Shown here one piece after another: positions 21,038 through 31,536 of a DNA stretch of 49,741 nucleotides. Source of the stretch: Nemertoderma westbladi (lineage: Eukaryota > Xenacoelomorpha > Nemertodermatida > Nemertodermatidae); NCBI GenBank assembly GCA_032718475.1, contig JAUCBJ010007661.1, forward strand, positions 1 to 49,741. Direction: 5' to 3'. A program made the position numbers and the translations under genes. Below the pieces are notes generated by a model. It was not told where the DNA came from. It ran no database searches and was given only the letters and a program-made list of their open reading frames with translations. Every line of letters begins with the position of its first letter. Position 1 is the first letter of the stretch.

Positions 21038-22705
21038 TTGCAATACACAATACCAGTAACGGTTGCTGCTTGGTCCCCCGCACCCATAACCGTCGCTGCT
21101 GGGTCCCCTGCACCCACTACCGTCGCTGCTGGGTCCCCCGCACCCACAACCGTCGCTGCTGGGTCCCCCGCACCCACAACCGTCGCTGCTGCGTCCCCCG
21201 CACCCACAACTGTCGCTGCTGGGTCCCTCGAATCCACAGCCATCGCTGCTGGGTCCCCCGCACCCATAACCGTCGCTGCAGGGTCCCCCGCACCCACAAC
21301 CGTCACTGCTGGGTCCCCCGCACCCACAACCGTCGCTGCTGCATCCCCCGCACCCACAACCGTCGCTGCTGGGTCCCTCGAATCCACAGCCATCGCAGCT
21401 GGGTCCCCCGCACCCACAACCATTGCTGCTGGGTCCCTCGAATCCACAGCCATCGCTGCTGGGTCCCCCGCACCCATAACCGTCGCTGCTGGGTCCACCG
21501 CACCTACAACCGTCACTGCTGGGTCCCCCGCATCCACAACCGTTGCTGCTGCGTCCCCCGCACCCACAACCGTCGCTGCTGCGTCCCCCGCACCCACAAC
21601 CGTCGCTGCTGGGTCCCTCGAATCCACAGCCATCGCAGCTAGGTCCCCCGCACCCACAACCATTGCTGCTGGGTCCCGCGCACCCACAACCGTCGCTGCT
21701 GGGTCCCTCACACCCACAACCGTCGCTGCTGCATCCCCCGCACCCACAACCGTCGCTGCTGGGTCCCTCGAATCCACAGCCATCGCAGCTGGATCCCCCG
21801 CACCCACAACCGTTGCTGCTGGGCCCCGCGCACCCACAACCGTTGCTGCTGGGTCCTCTGCACCCACAACCGTCGCTGCTGGGTCCCTCGCAGCCACAAC
21901 CGTCGCTGGTAGGTCCCTTGAATCCACAACCGTCGCTGCTGGGTCTCCCGCACCCACAACCGTCGCTGCTGCATCCCCCGCACCCACAACCGTCGCTGCT
22001 GGGTCACTCGAATCCACAGCCATCGCAGCTGGATCCCCCGCACCCACAACCGTTGCTGCTGGGCCCCGCGCACCCACAACCGTTGCTGCTGGGTCCTCTG
22101 CACCCACAACCGTCGCTGCTGGGTCCCTCGCAGCCACAACCGTCGCTGGTAGGTCCCTTGAATCCACAACCATCACTGCTGGGTCCCCCGCACCCACAAC
22201 CGTCGCTGCTGGGTCCCCTCCCCCTGCACCAACTACCTTCGCTGCTGGGTCCCCCGCACCCACAACCGTCGCTGCTGGGTCCCTCGAATCCACAGCCATC
22301 GCAGCTGGGTCCCCCGCACCCACAACCATTGCTGCTGGGTCCCGCGCACCCACAACCGTCGCTGCTGGGTCCCTCGCATCCACAAAAGTCGCTGCTGGGT
22401 ACCTCACATCCACAACTGTCGCTGCTGGGTCGCCCGCATCCACTACCATCGCTGCTGGGTACCACTCACCCACACATGTTGCTGTTGGGTCCACAACCGC
22501 ATCTAATTCAACCACTGCCATCCCAACTCTGTTGTTATACAACGCTCGTAGCCTTCTAAATCTACACAGGCGATGCAAACTGGCAAATTCAATTCTGATC
22601 CGAGACTACAATATAATATGCATAACTGAAACTTGGCTTACTCCTGAGATACTCGATAGCGAATTTATTCCTCACTGGTTACAACTTAATACGTACGGAG
22701 CGTAG
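21038..22705 (+). pseudogene. LINE 2 ORF2 start: repeat-expanded N-terminus and EN beginning
   Basis: The frame opens three bases after the ORF1 stop. Residues 5 to about 485 are about 47 copies of a ten-residue Ala/Pro/Thr/Ser repeat (TTVAAGSPAP), which would form a mucin-like extension. The true ORF2 then begins: TLLLYNARSLLN is the first strand of an APE-type EN, followed by YNIICITETWL with the conserved E-W. The frame ends at 22705 by a single-base shift; the rest of EN continues in another frame. Start codon choice is uncertain because the repeat obscures the original N-terminus. Confidence 0.75.
21058..22495. repeat. 30-bp minisatellite inside LINE 2 ORF2, about 47 copies
   Basis: The unit is CGTCGCTGCTGGGTCCCCCG plus CACCCACAAC. 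It is a multiple of three and free of stops, so all three plus frames and at least two minus frames stay open over most of the array. Variants such as CTCGAATCCACAGCCATCGC form longer patterns: the block 21760-21929 recurs at 22000-22169, a 240-bp step of eight units. Confidence 0.97.
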
Positions 22706-23459
22706 CTCAAAATTTGATTGTATCTCAACACATGGAGGTGTCCTTATTGCTCTACAAAATGGAATTAACTACACGCCAGAATATATTAATGGTGCTTCTG
22801 ATAGATTATCAAGTTCAGTTACTGCCTGTTTGTGCAATATTAACGGTTTAACATATTTACTTGTATGTATATACAACCCACCTGACAAAAGCCCATACCG
22901 CTTAGAAGTTGCTGATTTTTACAAATTACTAGACTACATAATAACATTTAAGGATCACGTTGACGACGTGATCATATGTGGGGATATCAATCTGCCTTCT
23001 GTAGATTGGGAGTCTCACTTTTCTACAGATAACTATGAGAAGGACATTTTATACGCTATTGACAAACACAACTTTAAACAACACATAAATTTTCCTACAC
23101 GGGGAGCTAATACGCTTGACGTTTTCATATCATTAACAGACAATACAATTCTCAACATTGAGATTGACTACAACCTATCTAGACAATTACAGGCAGTTGA
23201 AATCAAGTCAGACCATGACCCTGTCCTGGTTATTTTAAACTCACAATGTAATGCTGCAAAGCAAACACGGCAGCCGATCCAGTCCAATCCCTTGTTGCAT
23301 TATAGTTTTTGTAAAATAGATACACTGAAGGCGACCCAGATTTGTGAATCTCAGCCATTTGACGAAAAATTGTACAATATGACCGATTGTGAGGATCTAG
23401 TTAATAAATGGTATCAATGGCTGAATAATGTTATCGACAACTGTTATCGACAAACCTAA
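22706..23459 (+). pseudogene. LINE 2 endonuclease domain, frameshifted
   Basis: After the frameshift near 22690-22706 the EN continues as SSKFDCISTHGGVLIALQNG, then LTYLLVCIYNPPDKSPYR. The catalytic-type VIICGDINLPSVDWE block lies near 22970-23010, followed by NFPTRGANTLDVFI. The terminal SDHDPVLVIL block near 23209 has the S-D-H residues of APE-type nucleases. The order and spacing match a full EN of about 230 residues. The frame stops at 23457-23459, and the linker to RT continues in a third frame. Confidence 0.78.
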
Positions 23460-23493
23460 ATGAACAGCGCATTGTGCCTCTCAACCACCATGG

Positions 23494-24059
23494 GTGACAC
23501 AAAAAACCTCACATAAGTTAAATAAATTACACACTCTCCAGCGTAAAATTGCTTCAAAGATATCGCAAACATTAAACCTTCAGGTTAAGATGGAAAGGTT
23601 ACAGGAAGAAGTTGAAAATGATATTTTAGCTGACCAAACAAAGTACGAGATGCAGCTAGCAGACACCCGTTCAATGAAACATCTCTTCAAATATTTCAAA
23701 AGCCTACGGAGGTCTTATTCACTGCCACCAGTAGTACAATACGAGAATCGTACGGCATCCACTCATGAGGATCAGGCTAATCTATTTAACGAGTTCTTCC
23801 ATTCCGTTTTTAAATCCCCGCGAATACCTACTAGCGATATACAACCACCACTTAACGACACAAACTCTGAAAGCTTGAACACGACACACGACTACGACGT
23901 GTCAGTTGACACAGTGGAGAATATACTTACGTCTTTAGATGCTACGAAATCTTGTGGACCAGACAATATTCCACCTTCATTATTTAAATCCCTCGCAAAA
24001 GTACTAGCACCCTCAATGTCATTCCTATTCGGGAGGCTGAAAAAAAAAACCACTTCCCC
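23494..24059 (+). pseudogene. LINE 2 ORF2 linker and RT beginning
   Basis: The frame covers the helical linker (TLQRKIASKISQTLNLQVKM, then QANLFNEFFHSVFKSP) and the first RT block (LDATKSCGPDNIPPSLFKSL). It is lost at a run of A bases near 24041-24049, where a one-base change moves translation into the frame of the next fragment. The homopolymer context makes a sequencing or slippage error possible. Confidence 0.75.
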
Positions 24060-25195
24060 GTAGCATGGAAGCATGCACTAATAAATCCTCAACATAAAAA
24101 AGGTAGTAGAATCAAGGTAATCTTATACCGGCCAATATCTCTCTTAGCGATTCCTGGAAAAGTATTTGAGCGTTGCATCTTTATCCCCATCTACGAACAA
24201 GTACGTAGTAGGTTACATGACGCACAACATGGATTTAGGAAGTCAAGATCAATGATCACACAATTACTTACATTTCTAGACAATGTCTACAAGGGTACGG
24301 ATAACGGCCAATTGACAGTAGAAGTAATATACTTAGATTTCCAGAAAGCGTTTGACTCTGTCAGCCACGAATCCGTTCTGCGAAAATTATGGATAATGGG
24401 GGTCCGCGGAAATCTCTGGTATATCCTCCGGAGCTACCTAGCAGGAAGAACACAGTCAGTAAAAGTCGGAAACGCGAAGTCAACTCCCCGATCTGTCGAC
24501 AGTGGCATGGCTCAGGGGTCCCTATTGGGACCACTATTCTTTGTTGTTGAGAGCAATGATCTCCCAGAAGTTTGTCATGTCAGCATACCATTTCTCCTCG
24601 CAGACGATTGCAAATTATTATCAGTATCACATGTCGATTCCATCATCAACACACAATTAGATATTGACCGACTTGTGACATGGGGTCTCGAGGCTGGACT
24701 AGATTTTAATGAACCGAAATGCAAGCAAATAGTCTTCAAAGGCGACATAGAAGCTCGGTCATTGTACTCAAGGACTATATCTCGAGTCGATACAGAGAAG
24801 GATTTAGGAATAACCATAACATCAAATTTATCATGGACCGCCCACATTAAGGACAAATGCAGTAAAGCAAATAGAACATTATACCTGATCCGAAGAAGCA
24901 GTTATTTTCGCCTACCAGTACAATCCAAGCTAAACCTCTATAAATCCATGGTATTGCCAATCTTAACCTATGGGTCGCCTTGTTGGTTTGCCAACAAGAC
25001 GGACGCACACAAACTCGAGTCCATCCAGCGGAGAGCAACAATCTGGATTATTGGTAATGACGATCACACCTACAAGGAGAGACTCATAATATTAAACATT
25101 CTACCGATCTCATTATACTTACAATTATCCGACCAACTAACCTTGTCAAAGATAATAAATAATAAATACGACATTGACTGGTCGCCACATCTAAA
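24060..25195 (+). pseudogene. LINE 2 reverse transcriptase, cut by an LTR insertion
   Basis: The RT fingers, palm and thumb are readable: AWKHALINPQHKKGS, YRPISLLAIPGKVFE, HGFRKSRSMITQLL, YLDFQKAFDSVSHE with the first catalytic Asp, SGMAQGSLLGPLFF, and FLLADDCKLL with the Asp pair at 24603-24608. The usual F/Y before A-D-D is L here. The post-RT region includes DTEKDLGITITSNLSW and KSMVLPILTYGSPCW. The coding region is interrupted after 25195. The last TSD bases (CTAAA) are shared with 33573-33577, and reading resumes in frame at 33578. All catalytic residues are present, so before the insertion and frameshifts this was an ordinary RT. Confidence 0.88.
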
Positions 25196-25734
25196 TGTGA
25201 CGGGATCCAGGAAGGATTCCGGTTTATCCGGTTTGTCAGTTCACGCGTCCCCGCCGTGTGTGAAAGATAAAAGAGTTTGCGTTGTTTGTCGTATATAATA
25301 TTCGGGATATATAATATAGATATAGATAATGGCTGGTAATATATTGTTGTATATGGAAGACGGGAGACGGTAATTGAAGTCCCGGTACTTCCCTAGCTAA
25401 ACTATTGCTACTGTAACACCAATAACACTGAGATAACTGAATGAGATGATTACTGCCAACTGGTTATATTGCACGGGTTGGCCTTGTTACTCTACCTATC
25501 CGATGCCTTTCCCCCCTCTTATTGGTTGATACCCTTGTTGGCGCCCTTTGGAGTGTTCCCGTTCACTCCACCTATTCTCTTTCGGTTAGGGGTTTGGCCC
25601 CTGACCCTCATTGTGTTTCTCCTTCCCATTTTGTTGGGGTGACACGAGTTACTGGTTACCCAATCTCGTGGCCCCCAATATTGCTTATCGGCTTACTTTA
25701 TGGGTTTGGGTTAGCGGGATTGAATAAGCTAACA
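25196..25734 (-). repeat. 3' LTR
   Basis: Read on the minus strand it begins TGTTAGC and ends CGTCACA. It aligns end to end with 33035-33572, with about eight substitutions and one single-base indel that I could count by eye (about 98 % identity). This suggests a fairly recent insertion. Confidence 0.95.
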
Positions 25735-26444
25735 CTACCCCCCATGCTATCTTCCCGGTGAGAAGATAGCATCCACCTTAAAGTGCGCTACAATCCCGCT
25801 GGATCCCGATCTAGTATCGGGTGTGGGGTGGAATTCTTTTCCCTCGGAGTCGGCTTTCCAGGCCGCTCCCCATGGGTATGATAACGCTACCCTGTACGCC
25901 TGGCGTCCCATGTCGGGCCGATTGCGCTCACCTCTCACACGACCTTTGTTTCCCCAACACTTTCGCCCTGACTCTACTCTTCTCTCATACAGACTCTCCT
26001 CTCTCCCGCTCTAACTCTCGGACCTCCCTGTCCCTCACTCAGCCTCTTATTCCTACCCCCCCCCCACACTAGAATTGCATCCGCACTCCGCACTATTACT
26101 CCATCCCTCTTTGACTACCTTATCCCTTCTGACGAGTCTCACCCCCCCTCCCGTGCCGTCGCACTCAAGAAGTGTGAAATCGTCTGGTGTCTTGTCCATA
26201 GTACCATAGTCAGTTATCCCCCCAGTCCCAGTAGCTAATTGAGAAAGGTTGTATGACTATAGTATTTACTTCGAATGTATGTTTCGTGACTAAACTACTG
26301 ATTGCTACGTACGTACATATAAATTGCACTTATTTAATTATTTGCATCATTTTGAATTTGTACTTAATAGTTTGTACGTCTTGTGTGGCACCCTCCAAGC
26401 GTGCCACATCAAAGTCTCAGTCTCTCCCTCCCGACCCTGTGAAG
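25735..26444 (-). other. 3' untranslated region of the LTR element
   Basis: The polypurine tract sits next to the LTR. The rest is C-rich on the plus strand with no convincing frame. It separates the 3' ORF from the LTR. Confidence 0.6.
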
Positions 26445-28901
26445 CTATTTGTCCCCCTTGAGATAGTTCCCTCTGGCGTCCTCCTCCCTGGGTCGCTTCT
26501 TGGTCACTACCGCTCCTCTGGGGTCCGCTTTCTGTCTTCGGACTTTCGCCGCCACCTCTCTACTGATTCCGGTCGTTGGCTCCTTGGGCGCTGGTGTTAT
26601 CAGTGCCCGATATCGCTTTGCCGGTGGCCCCTCCGAGTGGCCCTGTTGTCTCCCCCTGGTGGCGTCCCATAAGATCATCTTCATTGCTCGCGGTACATGC
26701 TCCGCCAAGAAATCCCTAAACTCTCCTCTGTTTTGTGGCGTCCACCTATCCAAATACCTCTGTGTATTTATCACCCCGGCATACGATGCCGCCGTCGCCA
26801 CTTCCTGGTAGGTAAACGGAAGCCTCCGTTTGATAATCTCCATGTGAGCCTCCTGATTGATTAGGAAGAAACCCCACTTAAACTCCTGGGCCTTCATACG
26901 TTGCCGCGTCATGGCCCCGACGTCGGCCCATTCTTCGAAGATCCTGAACTTCTCCTCATCGTCCATCCAGTCGCAGTAGAGACAACTTATCCCTTTCTGG
27001 AATCGGTACAGGCAGCTCCTTTCCTGATGGGTCTGTCTCCCACAGTAGTCACAGCCGAGCACCAATGTCTCCCGCCCCACGTCGTCTTTCGTCCCAAGCG
27101 ATCTCCGCGGTCTGTGGAGTCGCTGATAGGCGAACTTCTGGACGTTAGCGTCCCTGTCTACGTCGATTTCCTCGCCCCTCCCGGGCATCGTCTCCCCGAA
27201 TACTACCCATGGTGCCGTTCCCGGTTGCTCGCCCAACCTGATAGTGCTCCCCGCGAAATCCATCGCCGGCTCCTCGTGCACCCAGGCCCGCTTGCCGGGT
27301 TTGTCCCAGAGGGCTCTCGCCCCACTAGCCGTCACCACCCTCCCGCCAACCCAGTCCGTGTCCGAGTGGCCTATCCTCTCGATGGGCGGCATCTCTCCGA
27401 ACTCGTCGTCGTCTTCGTCCTCCTCTTGCAGTAGTTCCAACCCCGGTATCCCGATGGATCCACTATGTCCCTTCCCGCCTTGGCTCTCGCCCGTAGCTCT
27501 CCATCCCTCTAGCTCCCTTAACTTCCTTGGCGGTTGGTCGCCTTCGGCGCCCGCTGGTATGGGCATCGCTTGCAACCCCGACGTCGACTGTTTCGGCGAT
27601 CCCACCGTCCATCCCAGTTCTCGCCCTAGAGACTCCCCCGAACTCCCTGATGAAGTCCAACGAAGTTCGTCTAAGCCTGCCTGTTCCTCGAAGCCGTAAC
27701 TCTGCGTCCTGGCCTCCTCCTCCCTCTCCTCTGCTTCTATCCTTTCCCGTCTAGCGACTTCTTCCAGTCGCTTTGCCTCTCGTCTATCTGTCTCTAGCTG
27801 CTCCCATCTCTGATATGGCGTATCTACCTCCCCGTCTACCAGATGTCGGCTGTTGTAGTACACCGACTCGCCCTTCAGCCCCAGGTGGTCTACCAGACCG
27901 TCAAAGGCCGTCTTAAAGGCTCTCCTGTAGCTTAGGGGTGATCCTGATAACAGAAATGCCGCTGGTTCCCTCTCGATAACCACGGTCATGAATAAGTTAA
28001 GCAAACTTATCATCATCCAATCTTCCTGCAGGATATATCGCTTCTGATATACCTTTATCGCTCCTCTGCGGAATTGATACACCTTTTGCCTTCCCGGTCT
28101 CGCTCCCCACTTTAGCGAGTTCGCTAGTTCTGCTCCGTATTCCTCCCTGAACTTCCCCCAGTCCATCGGTTTGTGGCATATGAGCCCCAATAGCTGGCCC
28201 ATTGCCACCGCCCCCCATTGGCCTGTGTTCCCGACTACTCCCAACCCATCTGGTGCCGTCATAGCCATGAAGACCTTCTGCATATCCAGGAGGTTGGTGG
28301 CGTCCGGACCGATGATTCTCTCCACGTCCTCGCGAATCGCCGATCCCAAATTCGTCGTCGACTTCTCTCTTACCAGAACTTGCACCGCTTTCGGCAACCG
28401 GTTTAATTTCGGCCCGTCCCTTTTCCCATACGTTCCTAGATCGAATAAGAAAATGTTCCCATTTGGCGCGGCCAAATGTAGGAGTATGGTCCTGGCCGAC
28501 CCCGCTGATCCTCGTCTCGAACCCTCCTCGTCTTCCACGGTTCCCTCGTCGTCTAGGATCATATATCCTCCCCTGTTGACGGACTCTATAAACCTCTTCC
28601 AATCCTTCTTCGGCGACTCCCTCGGATACTTCGGAATCCCGAACTTCGCCTCGTCCCCTTTCACCACGTAGTGGAAGTGTTGGAAGATCGCGTTGTCCAG
28701 CGACGGCGTCCCGTAGGTCCCGACCAGCCGCTGTTCGTGCATCTCCCGGAAGTGGTCCTGCAGCGCTCGTGCCGCGTGGCCCTTTTCCAACCTCTCGTAG
28801 TATCCTCTCGTCTTCTCTTCCGGATGCCTCTTGGTGATATCCACCAGTATCTCCTTTCCTCCTGACTCCGCCTTTCTCTTCCTGATCAGTTTGCTCGCCA
28901 T
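26445..28901 (-). CDS. Large 3' ORF of the LTR element: DEDD-exonuclease-like region plus CCHC zinc knuckle
   Basis: I start at the first ATG (28901, MASKLIRKRKAES), giving about 818 codons; the frame is open slightly upstream. Residues about 100-340 resemble the DEDDy 3'-5' exonuclease fold in order: KDWKRFIESV, GGYMILDDEGT (candidate motif I, D-x-E), TILLHLAAPNGNIFLFDLG, LGSAIREDVERI (candidate motif II Asp), NLLDMQKVF, then KWGARPGRQKV and QKRYILQEDWMMISLL (candidate motif III, with the Tyr-Asp spacing one residue longer than usual). A Glu/Arg-rich helix and an acidic linker follow. Near residue 610, CDYCGRQTHQERSC is an exact CX2CX4HX4C knuckle, and CLYCDW follows. The C-terminus is basic. 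The ORF lies downstream of the integrase remnant, in the env position, and is intact. It could be a captured host nuclease or a Gag-like protein. Its function is inferred. Confidence 0.6.
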   Translation of the reverse strand: MASKLIRKRKAESGGKEILVDITKRHPEEKTRGYYERLEKGHAARALQDHFREMHEQRLVGTYGTPSLDNAIFQHFHYVVKGDEAKFGIPKYPRESPKKDWKRFIESVNRGGYMILDDEGTVEDEEGSRRGSAGSARTILLHLAAPNGNIFLFDLGTYGKRDGPKLNRLPKAVQVLVREKSTTNLGSAIREDVERIIGPDATNLLDMQKVFMAMTAPDGLGVVGNTGQWGAVAMGQLLGLICHKPMDWGKFREEYGAELANSLKWGARPGRQKVYQFRRGAIKVYQKRYILQEDWMMISLLNLFMTVVIEREPAAFLLSGSPLSYRRAFKTAFDGLVDHLGLKGESVYYNSRHLVDGEVDTPYQRWEQLETDRREAKRLEEVARRERIEAEEREEEARTQSYGFEEQAGLDELRWTSSGSSGESLGRELGWTVGSPKQSTSGLQAMPIPAGAEGDQPPRKLRELEGWRATGESQGGKGHSGSIGIPGLELLQEEDEDDDEFGEMPPIERIGHSDTDWVGGRVVTASGARALWDKPGKRAWVHEEPAMDFAGSTIRLGEQPGTAPWVVFGETMPGRGEEIDVDRDANVQKFAYQRLHRPRRSLGTKDDVGRETLVLGCDYCGRQTHQERSCLYRFQKGISCLYCDWMDDEEKFRIFEEWADVGAMTRQRMKAQEFKWGFFLINQEAHMEIIKRRLPFTYQEVATAASYAGVINTQRYLDRWTPQNRGEFRDFLAEHVPRAMKMILWDATRGRQQGHSEGPPAKRYRALITPAPKEPTTGISREVAAKVRRQKADPRGAVVTKKRPREEDARGNYLKGDK

Positions 28902-28949
28902 CCCGAACTCTCCCGATCGCTCACCTATAAGGTGGTGCCTTACCAAGGC

Positions 28950-29439
28950 GCAATATAAGCGAGTGATGCAGTTAGGATGGTCTGTGTAGTTCGAGAATGG
29001 CCTATTTCTATTCTAACTGCGCCTCTTAGCCTAAATCCCTGTTACTTAATTCTGTAGCTAATAAATGTACCCTAATTTACAATTTTGTCCGTTGCTTTAT
29101 TTATGTTCCAGAATTTTCTTATTGCTGTTACCATAATTTGTAATTTTCTAGCCCTATTTATTCTATTTAATTTTAATTTATTTTTAACCCTACTGTCCTA
29201 CTACTTGCTACTGCCTATCCTATGGATTGTTCTATCTCCTAATCCACATTCTGGCCTACTCTGTGGGCCTGTGCAGTACAACAGTATGCGTCGTGTGGCC
29301 ACACGATTTATCCAGCTGTACTCATATGCCCCCCTCTCGCTACTAATTACTAACTGATATCTATACCATATATACCCTACTACCTCTATCTCTATCTCTT
29401 ACTAACTAGTACTACGTACTTTCTTACTAACTCTTACTT
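28950..29439 (-). other. Noncoding region upstream of the 3' ORF
   Basis: AT-rich sequence. On the minus strand a TTATAGGTGAG sequence lies shortly upstream of the ATG and could be a splice acceptor for an env-like spliced message; this is only a suggestion. Confidence 0.4.
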
Positions 29440-30055
29440 TTTATAACTAACTAACGGTACTATGTACCTTCTAACTCTTACTCTCTCTAACTAACTAACG
29501 GTACTACGTACCCTCTAACTCTTCTAACTCTACTAACTGACAGTACTACGTACCCTCTAACTCTTCTAACTCTACTAACTGATGGTACTACGTACCCTCT
29601 AACTCTTCTAGCTCTACTAACTGACGGTACTACATACCCTCTAACTCTCTAACTAACGGTACTACGTACCCTCTAACTCTCTAACTAACGGTACTACGTA
29701 CCCTCTAACTCTCTAACTAACGGTACTACGTACCCTCTCACTACTCTTCTCTAACTAACGGTACTACGTAACCTCTAACTCTTCTAACTAATGGTACTAT
29801 GTACCCTCTAACTCTCTAACTAACGTTACTACGTACCCTCTCACTACTCTTCTCTAACTAATGGTACTACGTACCCTCTAACTCTTCTAACTAACGGTAC
29901 TACGTACCCTCTAACTCTCTAACTAACGGTACTACGTACCTCCTAACTAACTAACTAACTAACTCTAGGTACTAGGTACCTTCTAACTGACTCCTAACTA
30001 ACTAACTCTAGGTACTACGTACCTTCTAACTGACTCCTAACTTACTAACTCTAAT
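29440..30055. repeat. About 32-bp minisatellite inside the LTR element
   Basis: Units of CTAACTAACGGTACTACGTA plus CCCTCTAACTCT repeat with length variation. The palindrome-like GGTACTACGTACC occurs in most units. It sits between the integrase remnant and the 3' ORF. Confidence 0.85.
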
Positions 30056-30164
30056 TTTTATTTGTTTTATTTTATTTTATGTGTGGGAAGGGCGTCTCGC
30101 CCTCAATCCCACCCCCCTCAGTCCAAAACTTGGACGACTAAACTCCTCTCTAACTACAATCTAA

Positions 30165-30490
30165 GGTGCCCCTTCTAATAGACAGCATTTCCCTACAGCT
30201 CTCCTGTAGGTTTTTCTGTCCTTCGCACCTATCTTGCCACCTATCCGCACTTCTACCGATCGGACTCTTCCGTCCTCATCGGAGTAAGTGCCTACAACTC
30301 TCGCCAACCGCCACTGGTTGTTGATGATAGTATCATCCGTAACGATTACGAGATCTCCCTCTCTTAACTCCCTATTCGGCTTCCTCCACTTGCTTCTTTT
30401 ATGGAGCGTGGGTAGGTATTCTTCTACCCACCTCCTCCAATACTCTGCGCTTATTGCTTTAGCGACTTTCCAACTTTGGCGGGAGTGCCC
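30165..30490 (-). pseudogene. BEL/Pao integrase C-terminal domain remnant (DUF5641-like)
   Basis: BEL/Pao integrases end in a small domain implicated in DNA binding. The minus-strand frame reads SWKVAKAISAEYWRRWVEEY, LPTLHKRSKWR, ELREGDLVIVTDDT, QWRLARVVGTYSDEDGRVRS and VEVRIGGK, ending CLLEGAP and a stop near 30166. The WRRW-EYL, SKW, GDLV, W-L-RV and DGRVRSV landmarks are those of DUF5641. Sequence upstream shifts into the low-complexity spacer, so the catalytic core and the rest of pol are missing. This fragment identifies the superfamily of the LTR element. Confidence 0.85.
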
Positions 30491-30620
30491 TCTTCTGATC
30501 GGGCTCGACGCTTCGTCCGCCCTCTCACGACGTCAACCTGTCTCTCTCTGCTCGGTCGCACGCCGTTGGGGATACTCGCAATCCCCCTATCATTCTCCGT
30601 CGCCGGGCGTTGCTGTTTAC

Positions 30621-31500
30621 CTATTTCGGCCCGCGCATTATCCATGGACGCCTGTGGGGCACTCTCTGCCCCCCCCCCCCCCTCGCCGCTAACTCGCTGT
30701 TGTGGGGCCCCTGTAGCCCCCCCCCCCCCCACTCGCCACATATCACGCCGCTGCCTCTTACTTCACTTCTATACCCCTCTCCAGTCGACACAATGTTCCT
30801 ACTGCGGCTGGGTCTATTCATTCCCGCCTCTCTCTCTACCACTGCTTGGCCTACCGGGCCTACTCCGGGTTGGCTCAACCCCGCCACCTCCTGCCTACTA
30901 ACTACGCGGCCTACCAGGCCCCCCTTGGGTTGGCTCAACCCCGCCGCCTCCCGCCTACTAACTACGCGGCCTACCAGGCCCCCCTCGGGTTGGCTCAACC
31001 CCGCCGCCTCCTGCCTACTAACTACGCGGCCTACCAGGCCCATCTCGGGTTGGCTCAACCCCGCCACCTCCGGCTCACTAATCACGCGGTCCATTAGGCT
31101 GGTTTCCTGATTATGCACGCCCGACGTGTTCACATTAATAGCACCACAGGCACCGTTATTGGTTAAATCAATTAAATCTTGCACCCCAGTTAAATTATCT
31201 TGTGCACCCAAATTAGGAACGGAATTATTTTGTTCGTTCAAAATAAAGTTTTCCGGATTATTTTGCGCAATTGCGTTACTTAAATTATTTTGTAAGTTCG
31301 AATTCGGGTCATTATTTAAATTATTTTGATTATTTTGTGTAGCTACATTAATATTAGGATTATTTTCTACATTAATATTAGGATTACTCGGGTTTAAATT
31401 CAAATTACTGCCACTAGGCAAGATATTTTCTGCAATAAAGGTTTGGTTAGAGTTGTTCAATACGGTACTATTAATATTAACGACGTCTACTGTAGCATTA
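30621..31500 (-). pseudogene. Asn-rich and 20-residue-repeat spacer frame of the LTR element
   Basis: The open minus frame (31460-30621, no ATG; it can be read up to the homopolymer at about 31505) starts with Asn-rich sequence (NLNLNPSNPNINVENNPNIN). It continues with four copies of a 20-residue repeat containing GLVGRVVSRQEAAGLSQP, encoded by a 60-bp tandem repeat (30845-31090). It resembles no enzyme. It sits where protease and RT should be, and may be the end of gag fused to the pol deletion junction. Confidence 0.5.
30845..31090. repeat. 60-bp tandem repeat, about four copies
   Basis: GGTTGGCTCAACCCCGCCGC recurs every 60 bases (30868, 30928, 30988, 31048). It is in frame with the spacer ORF. 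Confidence 0.9.
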
Positions 31501-31504
31501 TTAT

Positions 31505-31527
31505 TACCCCCCCCCCCCCCCCCCCCG
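31505..31527. repeat. C/G homopolymer between the gag-position ORF and the spacer frame
   Basis: A run of about 19 C on the plus strand, interrupted once by G. The reading frame changes here, so the frame relation of the two ORFs cannot be trusted. Confidence 0.85.
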
Positions 31528-31536
31528 CCCGTACGG

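Larger units (their letters stand above)
19665..25195 (+). mobile_element. CR1-like LINE number 2, 5' part
   Basis: ORF1 and ORF2 are in the standard order. The element breaks at 25195, where an LTR retrotransposon is inserted; it resumes at 33578. The two parts together would make a LINE of about 6.3 kb. Several frameshifts, one in an A homopolymer, make this copy inactive. The exact 5' end is not determined. Confidence 0.85.

Noticed and set aside
21007-22578. A 523-codon minus-strand ORF and other long frames across the minisatellite
   Set aside because: They are open only because the 30-bp unit has no stops in most frames. The plus-strand ORF2 context explains the region.
27997-28602. 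A 201-codon minus-strand frame inside the large 3' ORF
   Set aside because: It overlaps the much longer ORF in another frame and has low-complexity Gly/Arg composition, so it is a shadow.
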